Origin: Serpens sp035306625
GTDB taxonomy: Bacteria; Pseudomonadota; Gammaproteobacteria; Pseudomonadales; Pseudomonadaceae
Assembly (NCBI GenBank): GCA_035306625.1
Contig: DATGNS010000143.1
Coordinates: forward strand, 1-11,863
DNA length: 11,863 nucleotides
Direction: 5' to 3'
Both the position numbers and the translations under genes were made by a program. The notes under the pieces were generated by a model. It did not search any database. It was not told the DNA's origin and saw nothing but the letters and a program-made list of their open reading frames with translations. Below, piece by piece: positions 4,965-11,727 of the stretch. Positions within the stretch are counted from its first letter, which is position 1, and each line of letters opens with the position of its first letter.

Positions 4965-6281
4965 TCAGCAACGATCCGTGGCCAGCGGCAGCTCCAGGGT
5001 GGCCACGAAGCCACCCTGGGGATGGTTGGCCAGCAGCAGTCGGCCGCCATGGCGCTCCGCCGCGCGCCGGGCGATGGCCAGGCCCAGGCCATGCCCGGCG
5101 GCGGTCTGGCCGGGCGCACGGAAGAAGGGCTCGCCCAACTGTCCCACATGCTCGTCGGCCACGCCGGGGCCATGGTCGCGCACGCTGAGGCACAGACGAT
5201 CCTGCTGGCGCTCGGCACGCACCTCGATCGGCTGCTCCGCGGGATTGAAGCGCAGGGCGTTGCGCAGCAGGTTGTCGATGGCCCGCTCCAGCATGTCCGG
5301 CCAGCCCTGCAGGTTGAGATTGGGCTCGACCTGCAGCTCGATCTGCTGCTCGGGCGCGCTCAGCCGCGCATCGTCGCGCAGGCGCGCCAGCAGGGCCGCC
5401 AGGTCGATGGCATGGGTGGCGCCGGGATTGCCGTCCAGGCGCGCGAGGGTGAGGATTTCGCTGATCAGCGCCTCCAGCCGGTCGCATTCCTGATGCAACC
5501 GGGGCCAGAGCCGCGCCCGCTCGGCCTCGTCCGCCCGCTCCGCGAGCGCCAGGGCGATGCGCAGGCGGGCCAGCGGCGAGCGCAGCTCGTGGGAGACGTC
5601 GCGCAGCAGCTGGCGCTGACTGTCGATCAGCCCCTGCAGGCGCTCGCCCATGCGATTGAAGTCCTGGGCCAGCACACCGAATTCGTCCTTGCGGGCGGCC
5701 AGGGCCGCCAGGCTGTTCTGCTGGTAGGCGGTACGGCCCAGGTCATGCACGGCGCTGCGCAGGCGGTTCAGCGGGCGACTGATGGCCAGGGTGAGCAGCA
5801 GGCTGAACAGGGACAGCACCACCAGGGCGATGCCCAGTGCACTCAGCGGCCAGAGCAGGCTGTCGCGATGCCAGGCGGCCAGTTCCGTATGGGGAATGCG
5901 GTAGAGAAACAGATAGGTCTCGCCGCTGGCCGGGCTGGTGTAGTCGGTGCCCAGGCGTCGCCACGGCGAATTCGGATGGCGGCTGCGGGGGCCTTCCAGC
6001 GCCGTGCCGCGTCGCGCCACCAGGGGTTCACCGGCGTCGTCGAAGACCTGCACGTCGATACGGTGCTCGCGGCGCACGCCTTCCAGGAAGCGACGGGCCT
6101 CGGCCGCGCCCTGGCTTTCGTAGATGTTGGTCCAGCGTGCGGCCAGATCCTTCACCACCGGATGGCGGGCGAGGATCCAGGAGTCCTGGTTGAGGGTGCG
6201 GCCCAGCAGGAGGGAGAGGCCGGCCACCAGGGCCAGAGCCAGCCAGAAACTCGCCAGGATTCGCCAGAAGATCGAGCGCAC
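4965..6281 (-). CDS. cpxA: Sensor histidine kinase, CpxA-like
   Basis: This inner-membrane kinase of 438 aa probably phosphorylates the regulator at 6908-7594. It has one membrane segment at about 8-27, a periplasmic domain of about 115 residues (28-142), a second segment (143-167), a HAMP linker (168-220), and a HisKA domain with phosphorylated His231 in DVSHELRSPL. The ATPase domain has Asn341 (NLLRNAL), DHGPGV (369-374), EPFFR (384-388) and GHGLGLA (396-402). The start is GTG at 6281, supported by GGAG (6289-6292) seven bases upstream; there is no earlier ATG in frame. In E. coli CpxA senses envelope misfolding and is restrained by CpxP; a CpxP-like gene lies immediately upstream here. A terminator separates the two, so kinase expression probably depends on partial read-through. 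Confidence 0.88.
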   Translation of the reverse strand: MRSIFWRILASFWLALALVAGLSLLLGRTLNQDSWILARHPVVKDLAARWTNIYESQGAAEARRFLEGVRREHRIDVQVFDDAGEPLVARRGTALEGPRSRHPNSPWRRLGTDYTSPASGETYLFLYRIPHTELAAWHRDSLLWPLSALGIALVVLSLFSLLLTLAISRPLNRLRSAVHDLGRTAYQQNSLAALAARKDEFGVLAQDFNRMGERLQGLIDSQRQLLRDVSHELRSPLARLRIALALAERADEAERARLWPRLHQECDRLEALISEILTLARLDGNPGATHAIDLAALLARLRDDARLSAPEQQIELQVEPNLNLQGWPDMLERAIDNLLRNALRFNPAEQPIEVRAERQQDRLCLSVRDHGPGVADEHVGQLGEPFFRAPGQTAAGHGLGLAIARRAAERHGGRLLLANHPQGGFVATLELPLATDRC

Positions 6282-6300
6282 AGGGTTTCTCCGCCAATCG

Positions 6301-6333
6301 AAAAAAGCCGGTCAGGCATGGGGCCTGACCGGC
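6301..6333 (-). terminator. Intrinsic terminator between the CpxP-like gene and cpxA
   Basis: GCCGGTCAGGC (6307-6317) and GCCTGACCGGC (6323-6333) form a perfect 11-bp stem with a five-base loop. On the minus strand it is followed by six T (complement of 6301-6306). It lies 19 bases after the CpxP-like stop and just upstream of the cpxA Shine-Dalgarno, inside a same-strand cluster. It probably lets the chaperone be made in excess over the kinase. Confidence 0.85.
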
Positions 6334-6352
6334 GTGGGGTTGCCGGCGAATA

Positions 6353-6793
6353 TTACCGGGCTTTCTGCTTCTCGGCCTTCCACTGCTGGAACTCCTTCCA
6401 CTCGGCCCGGCGCTCCTCCATCTGCTTGCGCCGCTCGTCGAAGCGCTTCTGCTGCTCGGGGGTCAGCACGCCGCGGATTTCCTGCTGACGCTTTTCGCGG
6501 TTGTCGCGGAATTCCTTCTGCATGGCCTCGCGCTCCTTCTGCGGCAGCTTGTCCAGGTAGCGCTGATGGATTTCCCGATGGGCCTTGTGCTGCTCGCGCA
6601 TGATGCGGCCGATCTGCTGGCGTTGCTCGCGGGTCAGGTCCAGCTCGTGGAAGCCGCCGGCGCGCTTGCCGTGCATGCCCTGGTGGTGGGGGGCGTCGGG
6701 GCCGAAGCGGTGCTCCGGGGCGTCGCCCGGCCAGGCCATGGCGGTGACGGGGAGAGCGGCGGCAACCAGCAGGGCGGTGAGAGTCTTGCGCAT
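6353..6793 (-). CDS. Periplasmic CpxP/Spy-like stress protein
   Basis: The 146-aa product has a Sec signal peptide with likely cleavage after AMA (residue 20). The mature part is His-rich (26-42), then highly charged and helical, with two LTxxQ motifs (LTREQ 53-57; LTPEQ 110-114) that define the Spy/CpxP family. Such proteins are periplasmic ATP-independent chaperones, and CpxP also inhibits the CpxA sensor. The His/Met-rich N-terminus could bind metal, which I only infer. ATG 6793 has an AGGA Shine-Dalgarno about seven bases upstream. It lies between the response regulator and the kinase, with a CpxR-box-like site 87 bp upstream and a terminator downstream, so it is probably the most strongly induced gene of the cluster. 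Confidence 0.85.
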   Translation of the reverse strand: MRKTLTALLVAAALPVTAMAWPGDAPEHRFGPDAPHHQGMHGKRAGGFHELDLTREQRQQIGRIMREQHKAHREIHQRYLDKLPQKEREAMQKEFRDNREKRQQEIRGVLTPEQQKRFDERRKQMEERRAEWKEFQQWKAEKQKAR

Positions 6794-6841
6794 GGTTTCA
6801 TCCTCTTTCGTTGACTGTTCCGGCGATTCCGGATGGTTGCC

Positions 6842-6895
6842 AGTCTACGGAGCGGAATGTCAGGCGCGGTCAGCCGAGCGTAAAGGCTGGGTAAA
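6842..6895 (-). promoter_or_regulatory. CpxR-box-like operator and candidate promoter for the CpxP-like gene
   Basis: On the plus strand GTAAA (6880-6884), six bases, and GTAAA (6891-6895) form a direct repeat that matches the E. coli CpxR box (GTAAA, short spacer, GTAAA). It lies in the 114-bp gap between cpxR and the CpxP-like gene. A possible -10, TAGACT read on the minus strand (6847-6842), would put the site at about -45 to -60, a normal activator position. The -35 is weak, as expected of an activated promoter. Confidence 0.65.
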
Positions 6896-6907
6896 GGGGG
6901 CGTCGCG

Positions 6908-7594
6908 TCACTCGCCGGTGCGGCTGTAGTAGTAGCCGCGGCCGCGCAGCGCCAGGATGCGCGGGCTGCCGTCGGGGTGCGGGCCGAGCTTCTTGCGCAG
7001 GTTGCTGACGTGCATGTCCAGGCTGCGGTCGTACAGGGTCAGGCGCCGGCCGAGGGCCAGTTGGGCCAGGTCCTGCTTGTCCATGGGCTCGCCTGGCTGG
7101 GAAAGCAGGGCTTCCAGCAGGCGGCCTTCGGACACCGTGAGGCTGACCTCGTGTTCACCGATGCGTGCCACGCCGCGCGCCGGGCTGTAGGTCAGGTCGT
7201 CCAGCTCGATCTGGCTCGGCGTGCCGGTGCTCACGGCGCGGCGCAGCACCGCGCGCAGGCGTGCGGTCAGCTCGCGAGGGTCGCAGGGCTTGGCCAGGTA
7301 GTCGTCGGCGCCCAGCTCCAGGCCGAGGATGCGATCCAGCGGCTCGCCGCGTGCGGAGAGCATGAGCACCGGCAGCTCGGGATGGCGGGCACGCAGCTGC
7401 TTGAGCAGTTCCAGGCCACTGCCGTCGGGCAGCATCACGTCCAGCACCACGGCGCTGGGCGAGGACTGGGCCAGCTCGGCACGGGCGCTCTGGCCGTCGT
7501 GGCAGGCGCGCACCTCGAAGCCTTCCTGGCCCAGCCAGCTGGCCAGCAGTTCGCAGAGTTCCTGATCGTCGTCGATCAGCAGCACCTGGCTCAT
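6908..7594 (-). CDS. cpxR: OmpR-family response regulator, CpxR-like
   Basis: The 228-aa product has a receiver domain (1-118) with acidic pocket Asp8-Asp10, phosphorylated Asp52 (VVLDVMLP), Ser80 and Lys102. A winged-helix DNA-binding domain follows (about 128-224), ending in RGRGYYY. The likely partner is the kinase at 4965-6281, and a GTAAA direct repeat just downstream suggests it activates the CpxP-like gene. ATG 7594 has no strong Shine-Dalgarno and lies only seven bases after the yciI stop, so it is probably translated by coupling and transcribed with yciB-yciI. The cpxR/cpxA symbols rest on the CpxP-like gene and the operator, not on specificity residues. Confidence 0.88.
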   Translation of the reverse strand: MSQVLLIDDDQELCELLASWLGQEGFEVRACHDGQSARAELAQSSPSAVVLDVMLPDGSGLELLKQLRARHPELPVLMLSARGEPLDRILGLELGADDYLAKPCDPRELTARLRAVLRRAVSTGTPSQIELDDLTYSPARGVARIGEHEVSLTVSEGRLLEALLSQPGEPMDKQDLAQLALGRRLTLYDRSLDMHVSNLRKKLGPHPDGSPRILALRGRGYYYSRTGE

Positions 7595-7601
7595 GGTTCG
7601 A

Positions 7602-7886
7602 TCAGGGCAGGACCAGCTTGAAGGGCTTGACGATCACCTCGGCGTAGACGCCGGCGTCCCGGTAGGGGTCGGCGTCGGCCCAGTCGCGGGCGGCCTGCAG
7701 GGAGTCGAACTCGGCCACCACCAGGCTGCCGGTGAAGCCTTCGCCGTCCTCGGCGGGGTGCGGGCCGGCCAGCACCAGGCGGCCTTCGTCCTTCAGCTGC
7801 TGCAGGCGGGCCAGGTGACTGGGGCGCACCGCCAGGCGCTGTTGCAGGGTGCCGGGTGCGTCGGTGGCGATGATGGCGTACAGCAT
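7602..7886 (-). CDS. yciI: YciI family protein
   Basis: This small protein of 94 aa begins MLYAIIATDAPG and carries the YciI landmarks RPSHLARLQQLKDEGRLVLAGP (21-42) and EFDSLQAARDWADADPY, with the conserved His24 and Asp33 pair thought to form the family active site. The ferredoxin-like fold is known; the cellular substrate is not. E. coli YciI also starts MLY, and AAGGA lies six bases before ATG 7886, so I chose it. ATG 7892 would overlap the yciB stop as ATGA and add two residues. It is about five residues shorter than the E. coli protein, missing part of the loop after GPHPA. It is sandwiched between yciB and cpxR. Confidence 0.88.
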   Translation of the reverse strand: MLYAIIATDAPGTLQQRLAVRPSHLARLQQLKDEGRLVLAGPHPAEDGEGFTGSLVVAEFDSLQAARDWADADPYRDAGVYAEVIVKPFKLVLP

Positions 7887-7888
7887 GT

Positions 7889-8479
7889 TCATTCCTTGCC
7901 TTGCTTGGAGGGATCTTGTTGCAGGTGACGGGCCAGGAAGATGCCCTGGCCGATCATGAACAGCAGGGTCAGGCCCAGGCTGCCGAAGACCTTGAAGTCG
8001 ACCCAGATGTCGTGAAAGGTGAAGGCCACCACCAGGTTGGCCAGGCCGCAGAACAGGAAGAACAGCACCCAGGCCAGGTTCAGGCGCACCCAGAGAGGCT
8101 GCGGCAGGCTGATGGCGTGGCCCATGATGCGTTGCACCAGCGGCCGGTCGCCGACGAAGTGGGTAGCAGCGAAGGCGGCGGCGAACAGCCAGTTGACCAC
8201 CGGCGCCTTCCATTTCAGGAAGGTCTCGCTGTGGAAGGCCAGGGTCATGCCACCGAACACCAGGCAGGCAAGGAGGGTCAACCATTGACCCTTGTCGAGT
8301 CTGCGCTGCAGGACGAAGAGCAGGCCGTAGACGATCACCGAACTGGCGATCAGCACGGCGGTGGCGCTGAAGATGCCGCCCAGTTCGAAGGTCTGCCCGG
8401 CGAACTCCACGCTGCGCGGGTCCAGCTTGTAGACGATGAAGAACAGGATCAGCGGGATGAAATCGATCAGTTGTTTCAC
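7889..8479 (-). CDS. yciB: YciB / intracellular septation protein A, inner-membrane protein
   Basis: The 196-aa product starts with the highly typical sequence KQLIDFIPLILFFIVYKL and is hydrophobic throughout. I count five to six membrane segments (about 3-19, 35-57, 65-82, 93-108, 132-154, 165-184). YciB family proteins sit in the inner membrane and are linked to cell elongation, septation and envelope integrity. GTG 8479 is chosen because it places the start at the family's normal position; an in-frame TTG at 8518 would add 13 atypical residues and overlap the putative promoter. No strong Shine-Dalgarno is visible. It is the first gene of the minus-strand cluster yciB-yciI-cpxR, linking a cell envelope protein to the stress regulators. 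Confidence 0.9.
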   Translation of the reverse strand: MKQLIDFIPLILFFIVYKLDPRSVEFAGQTFELGGIFSATAVLIASSVIVYGLLFVLQRRLDKGQWLTLLACLVFGGMTLAFHSETFLKWKAPVVNWLFAAAFAATHFVGDRPLVQRIMGHAISLPQPLWVRLNLAWVLFFLFCGLANLVVAFTFHDIWVDFKVFGSLGLTLLFMIGQGIFLARHLQQDPSKQGKE

Positions 8480-8507
8480 GGTGGCAGCCAGGCGCGGGAT
8501 GACGCGG

Positions 8508-8514
8508 CATAATA
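8508..8514. promoter_or_regulatory. Shared -10 element of divergent promoters (yciB and the PHP gene)
   Basis: The gap between the two divergent genes is only 41 bp. CATAAT (8508-8513) reads as a -10 on the plus strand and TATTAT (8514-8509) as a -10 on the minus strand. The plus transcript would begin near 8520, at or one base before the ATG at 8521, making it leaderless. The minus transcript would have a leader of about 23 bases before GTG 8479. No good -35 is seen on either side. Confidence 0.45.
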
Positions 8515-8520
8515 GCAAAC

Positions 8521-9390
8521 ATGACTGAATGCGAAAGCGACCCCCTGAAGGTCGACCTGCACTGCCACAGCACCGCCTCCGACGGCGTGCTCGCTCCCGC
8601 CGAACTGGTGGCGCGCGCCCACGAGCGCGGGGTGCGGCTGCTGGCGCTGACCGACCACGACACCCTGGACGGCCTGGACGAGGCGCGTGCCGCCGCCGAA
8701 CGGCTGGGCATGGGCTTCGTCAACGGGGTGGAGCTGTCCTGCCTGTGGAACGGCGCCACCATCCATGTGCTGGGGTACGGCTTCGATCCGGACGCGCCGG
8801 CACTGCGCAAGGCCCTGGAGGACCTGCGCCTGGCGCGCTGGTCGCGTGCGGAGGAAATCGCCAGGCGCCTGGCGGCCAAGGGCATGCCCGGCGCGCTGGA
8901 AGGGGCCCTGGCCATCCAGCAGACGCATGGCGACGGCCAGAACGCCCCGGGACGTCCGCACTTTGCCGATTTCCTGCAGCAGGCCGGCCATGTGCGCGAC
9001 CGCGCCGAGGCGTTTCGCAAGTGGCTGGGCGCCGGCAAGCTGGGTGACGTCAAGCAGCACTGGCCGGGCCTGGAGGACACGGTGGCGACCCTGCGCGCGG
9101 CCGGGGCCTGGGTCAGCCTGGCCCATCCGCGCCACTACGATTTCACCCGCAGCAAGCGGCGCAGGCTGGTCGGCGACTTCCTCGCCGCCGGCGGCCAGGC
9201 GCTGGAAGTCTCCAACGGCCTGCAGCCGGCCGAGGAGGTGGGCAGCCTGGCCATCCTGGCCCGCGAATTCGGTCTGCTGGCCAGTGCCGGCAGCGACTTT
9301 CACGCGCCGGCGCGATGGGCGGAGCTGGGCCTCTACCGGCCGCTGCCGGAGGACCTGTCGCCGCTCTGGCGGCGTTTCGCCCTGCACTGA
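8521..9390 (+). CDS. rnm: PHP-domain phosphoesterase, RNase AM / YciV family
   Basis: The 289-aa product is a PHP phosphoesterase with the expected metal ligands: HCH (14-16) with Asp21, DHD (45-47), Glu71 (GVELS), His82 (IHVLGYGFD), RPHF (145-148), AHP (201-203) and GSDFH (258-261). It resembles E. coli YciV (RNase AM) along its whole length, including GALEGAL (124-130). That enzyme hydrolyses 3',5'-nucleotide bisphosphates and trims RNA 5' ends, including 23S rRNA. ATG 8521 has no Shine-Dalgarno and sits about seven bases after a -10-like CATAAT, so a leaderless mRNA is likely. It is followed after 14 bp by yciO, its neighbour in E. coli as well. Confidence 0.88.
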   Translation: MTECESDPLKVDLHCHSTASDGVLAPAELVARAHERGVRLLALTDHDTLDGLDEARAAAERLGMGFVNGVELSCLWNGATIHVLGYGFDPDAPALRKALEDLRLARWSRAEEIARRLAAKGMPGALEGALAIQQTHGDGQNAPGRPHFADFLQQAGHVRDRAEAFRKWLGAGKLGDVKQHWPGLEDTVATLRAAGAWVSLAHPRHYDFTRSKRRRLVGDFLAAGGQALEVSNGLQPAEEVGSLAILAREFGLLASAGSDFHAPARWAELGLYRPLPEDLSPLWRRFALH

Positions 9391-9404
9391 ACAAGGAAGA
9401 GGTC

Positions 9405-10034
9405 ATGAGCCAGTTCTTTCAGATCCACCCGGAAAACCCCCAGCCCCGGCTGATCAAGCAGGCGGTCGAGATCCTGCGCAACGGCGGGGTGATCGCCTAT
9501 CCGACCGACTCTTCCTACGCGCTGGGTTGCCAGCTGGGCGACAAGGGCGCGCTGGAGCGCATCCGCCGCCTGCGCCGCCTGGACGACAAGCACAACTTCA
9601 CCCTGGTGTGCTGCGACCTTTCGCAGCTGGGCTTCTTCGCCAAGGTGGACACCACTGCGTTCCGCCTGCTCAAGGTGCACACGCCGGGCCCCTACACCTT
9701 CATCCTCGACGCCACCCGCGAAGTGCCGCGCATGCTGCTGCACCCCAAGCGGCGCACCATCGGCCTGCGCGTGCCGGGACACCCGATCGCCCAGGCGCTG
9801 CTGCGCGAGCTGGATGCGCCGCTGATGTCGGTGAGCCTGATCATGCCCGGCGAGGAGCTGCCGCTGAGCGACCCCTACGACATGCGCGGGCTGCTGGAAC
9901 ACCATGTGGACCTGATCATCGACGGCGGCTACGGCGGCCTCGAGGCCTCCACGGTGGTCAACCTGACCGGCGAGCGGCCGGAGGTGATCCGCGTCGGCTG
10001 CGGCGATCCCGCGCCCTTCCTGGAAATCGCCTGA
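9405..10034 (+). CDS. yciO: YciO family protein (YrdC/Sua5 fold)
   Basis: The 209-aa protein matches E. coli YciO from end to end: MSQFFQIHPENPQ, then GGVIAYPTDSSYALGC (27-42), HNFTLVCCDLS, PGPYTFIL, IGLRVPGHPIAQALL, and LIIDGGYGG near the end. YciO is a paralogue of TsaC/Sua5, the enzymes that make threonylcarbamoyl-AMP for the tRNA t6A modification; its own role is not settled, so I do not assign t6A synthesis. ATG 9405 is supported by AAGGA (9393-9397) at seven bases; an in-frame start at 9315 would lie inside the PHP gene. It sits 14 bp after the PHP gene and four bp before scpA, which indicates one operon. Confidence 0.92.
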   Translation: MSQFFQIHPENPQPRLIKQAVEILRNGGVIAYPTDSSYALGCQLGDKGALERIRRLRRLDDKHNFTLVCCDLSQLGFFAKVDTTAFRLLKVHTPGPYTFILDATREVPRMLLHPKRRTIGLRVPGHPIAQALLRELDAPLMSVSLIMPGEELPLSDPYDMRGLLEHHVDLIIDGGYGGLEASTVVNLTGERPEVIRVGCGDPAPFLEIA

Positions 10035-10038
10035 CGCC

Positions 10039-10881
10039 ATGAGTGCCTCGCCATCCGAGGTGCAGGCCACCCCCGAGCAGCTGCCGCTGGCGCTGGTGTA
10101 CGGGGAGGCGGTCACCGAGCTGCCCCAGGACCTGTACATTCCGCCGGATGCCCTGGAAGTCTTCCTGGAAGCCTTCGAAGGGCCCCTGGACCTGCTGCTG
10201 TACCTGATCCGCAAGCAGAACATCGACATCCTCGACATCCCGGTGGCGGAAATCACCCGCCAGTACATGAGCTACGTCGAGCTGATGAAGGTGGCGCGCC
10301 TGGAGCTGGCCGCCGAGTACCTGGTCATGGCCGCCATGCTCGCCGAGATCAAGTCGCGCATGCTGTTGCCGCGCAGCAGCGAGGAGGGCGAGGAGGAAGA
10401 GGACCCGCGCGCCGAGCTGATCCGTCGCCTGCAGGAATACGAGCGCTTCAAGGCCGCCGCCGAGGACCTCGACACCCTGCCGCGGGTCGGCCGCGAGCTG
10501 TTCGTGCCGCGCCTGGAGGCGCCCGAGGCACGGGCGCGCACCCTGCTGCCGCAGGTGGAGCTGGCCGAGCTGCTGCTGGCCATGGCCGATGTATTGCGCC
10601 GCGCCGACCTGTTCGAGAACCATCAGGTGACCCGCGAGGCGCTGTCCACCCGCGAACGCATGAGCGAGGTGCTGGAGCGCCTGCGCGACGGCCATTTCAT
10701 GCCGTTCGGCCAGCTGTTCCGGGCCGAGGAGGGGCGCCTGGGGGTGGTGGTCACCTTCATGGCCATCCTCGAACTCATCAAGGAATCCCTCGTCGAGCTG
10801 GTGCAGAACGAGCCCTTCGCCCCCATCCATGTCCGTCTGCGTGCCGAGGCCGAACCCGATGAACCTCTCCGATCCGAATGA
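10039..10881 (+). CDS. scpA: Segregation and condensation protein A (kleisin)
   Basis: ScpA is the kleisin subunit that joins SMC heads with ScpB and helps compact and segregate the chromosome. The 280-aa product has the N-terminal signature FEGPLDLLLYLIRKQNIDI (46-64) and PVAEITRQY (68-76), a helical LAAEYLVMAAMLAEIKSRMLLP segment (90-111), an acidic linker (114-122), and a C-terminal winged helix containing VVVTFMAILELIKESLVEL. The first 35 residues are an extra, variable N-terminus. Only four bases separate its ATG from the yciO stop and no strong Shine-Dalgarno is seen, so translational coupling is likely. It overlaps scpB by 23 bases. Confidence 0.94.
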   Translation: MSASPSEVQATPEQLPLALVYGEAVTELPQDLYIPPDALEVFLEAFEGPLDLLLYLIRKQNIDILDIPVAEITRQYMSYVELMKVARLELAAEYLVMAAMLAEIKSRMLLPRSSEEGEEEEDPRAELIRRLQEYERFKAAAEDLDTLPRVGRELFVPRLEAPEARARTLLPQVELAELLLAMADVLRRADLFENHQVTREALSTRERMSEVLERLRDGHFMPFGQLFRAEEGRLGVVVTFMAILELIKESLVELVQNEPFAPIHVRLRAEAEPDEPLRSE

Positions 10882-11632
10882 TCTGGCCACCCTGCTCGAG
10901 GCCCTGCTGCTGGCCTCGGGCAAGCCGATGACGCTGGAGCGCCTGAGCGAGCTGTTCGATGACCACGAGCGGCCGGACGCGCCCACGCTGCGCGCCGCGC
11001 TGGAGGTGCTGGGGCAGCGCTGCAAGGGCCGGGCCTTCGAGCTGAAGGAGGTGGCCAGCGGCTGGCGCCTGCAGGTACGCGAGCGCTTCGCCCCCTGGGT
11101 GGGGCGTCTGTGGGAGGAGCGGCCGCAGCGCTATTCCCGCGCGCTGCTGGAAACCCTGGCGCTGATTGCCTACCGTCAGCCGATCACCCGAGGCGAGATC
11201 GAGGACATCCGCGGCGTGCAGGTCAGCAGCCAGATCATCAAGACCCTGCAGGAGCGGGAGTGGATCCGCGTGGTGGGCTACCGGGAAGTGCCGGGCCGCC
11301 CGGCGATGCTGGCCACCACCAAGGCGTTCCTGGATCACTTCAACCTGAGCAGCCTGGACGAACTGCCGCCGCTGGCCGAGCTGCGCAGCCTGGAGCCCGA
11401 GCCGGCACCGGTGCAGGACGAGGATCTGCCGGTACCGCCCGGCCTGCAGGCGCGCGCCGACCTGGCCGACGACGAGGAGGGCGACGGCTCCCCGGCGGGC
11501 GAGGTCAGCTTCCGCAGCCTGCTGGCGGAGCTGGACCGCATGGAGCAGGGGTTGAAGACCGACTTCGACGACCTGCTGGATGAGATCACCGAGAACGAGG
11601 CACCAGACGCAACTGACGACTCCGTGCACTGA
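10859..11632 (+). CDS. scpB: Segregation and condensation protein B
   Basis: ScpB binds the ScpA kleisin as a dimer and regulates the SMC complex. The 257-aa product has two winged-helix domains: the first at about 6-75 and the second at about 90-165, with the signature ETLALIAYRQPITRGEIEDIRG and GRPAMLATT. The last 90 residues are a low-complexity, acidic and Pro-rich tail ending in a helical patch, as often in pseudomonads. I chose ATG 10859, with GAGG at 10846-10849 and the typical LLEALLLASGKP start. In-frame ATG 10829 would add ten residues and lacks a Shine-Dalgarno. The gene overlaps the end of scpA by 23 bases. No intrinsic terminator is visible downstream. Confidence 0.93.
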   Translation: MNLSDPNDLATLLEALLLASGKPMTLERLSELFDDHERPDAPTLRAALEVLGQRCKGRAFELKEVASGWRLQVRERFAPWVGRLWEERPQRYSRALLETLALIAYRQPITRGEIEDIRGVQVSSQIIKTLQEREWIRVVGYREVPGRPAMLATTKAFLDHFNLSSLDELPPLAELRSLEPEPAPVQDEDLPVPPGLQARADLADDEEGDGSPAGEVSFRSLLAELDRMEQGLKTDFDDLLDEITENEAPDATDDSVH

Positions 11633-11649
11633 CCGGTGTGACAGAGTTT

Positions 11650-11667
11650 TGACAGTGCGTGATGTCA
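11650..11667. promoter_or_regulatory. Inverted repeat TGACA-N8-TGTCA, possible operator, overlapping a TTGACA
   Basis: TGACA (11650-11654) and TGTCA (11663-11667) are perfect inverted copies 13 bases apart centre to centre. The first is part of a consensus -35 TTGACA (11649-11654), and another TGACA lies just upstream (11638-11642). No good -10 is found at 16-18 bases. The site is in the 95-bp gap between scpB and the next gene. Confidence 0.35.
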
Positions 11668-11727
11668 TATTGCAGTCAATCGCCCATGGGAATAGGGTGT
11701 GTCCGTGGCAAATCAGGGAATGAGTAA

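Noticed and set aside
3754..5487. A 577-codon minus-strand frame covering the CobT-like gene and the end of cpxA
   Set aside because: It is out of frame with cpxA and antisense to the CobT-like gene; the composition is repetitive and no domain is recognised.
4302..6488. A 728-codon open frame on the plus strand
   Set aside because: It runs across the CobT-like gene in another frame and antisense to cpxA and the CpxP-like gene, all of which have clear domains. Its Ala/Gln/Gly-rich translation is typical of GC-rich shadow frames.
8480..8518. TTG start at 8518 for yciB
   Set aside because: The canonical N-terminus (M/V-KQLIDFIP) begins at GTG 8479, and the extension overlaps the putative divergent -10.
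11649..11680. A full sigma-70 promoter after scpB
   Set aside because: TTGACA is perfect, but no acceptable -10 occurs at 16-18 bases; CATATT is only 11 bases away.
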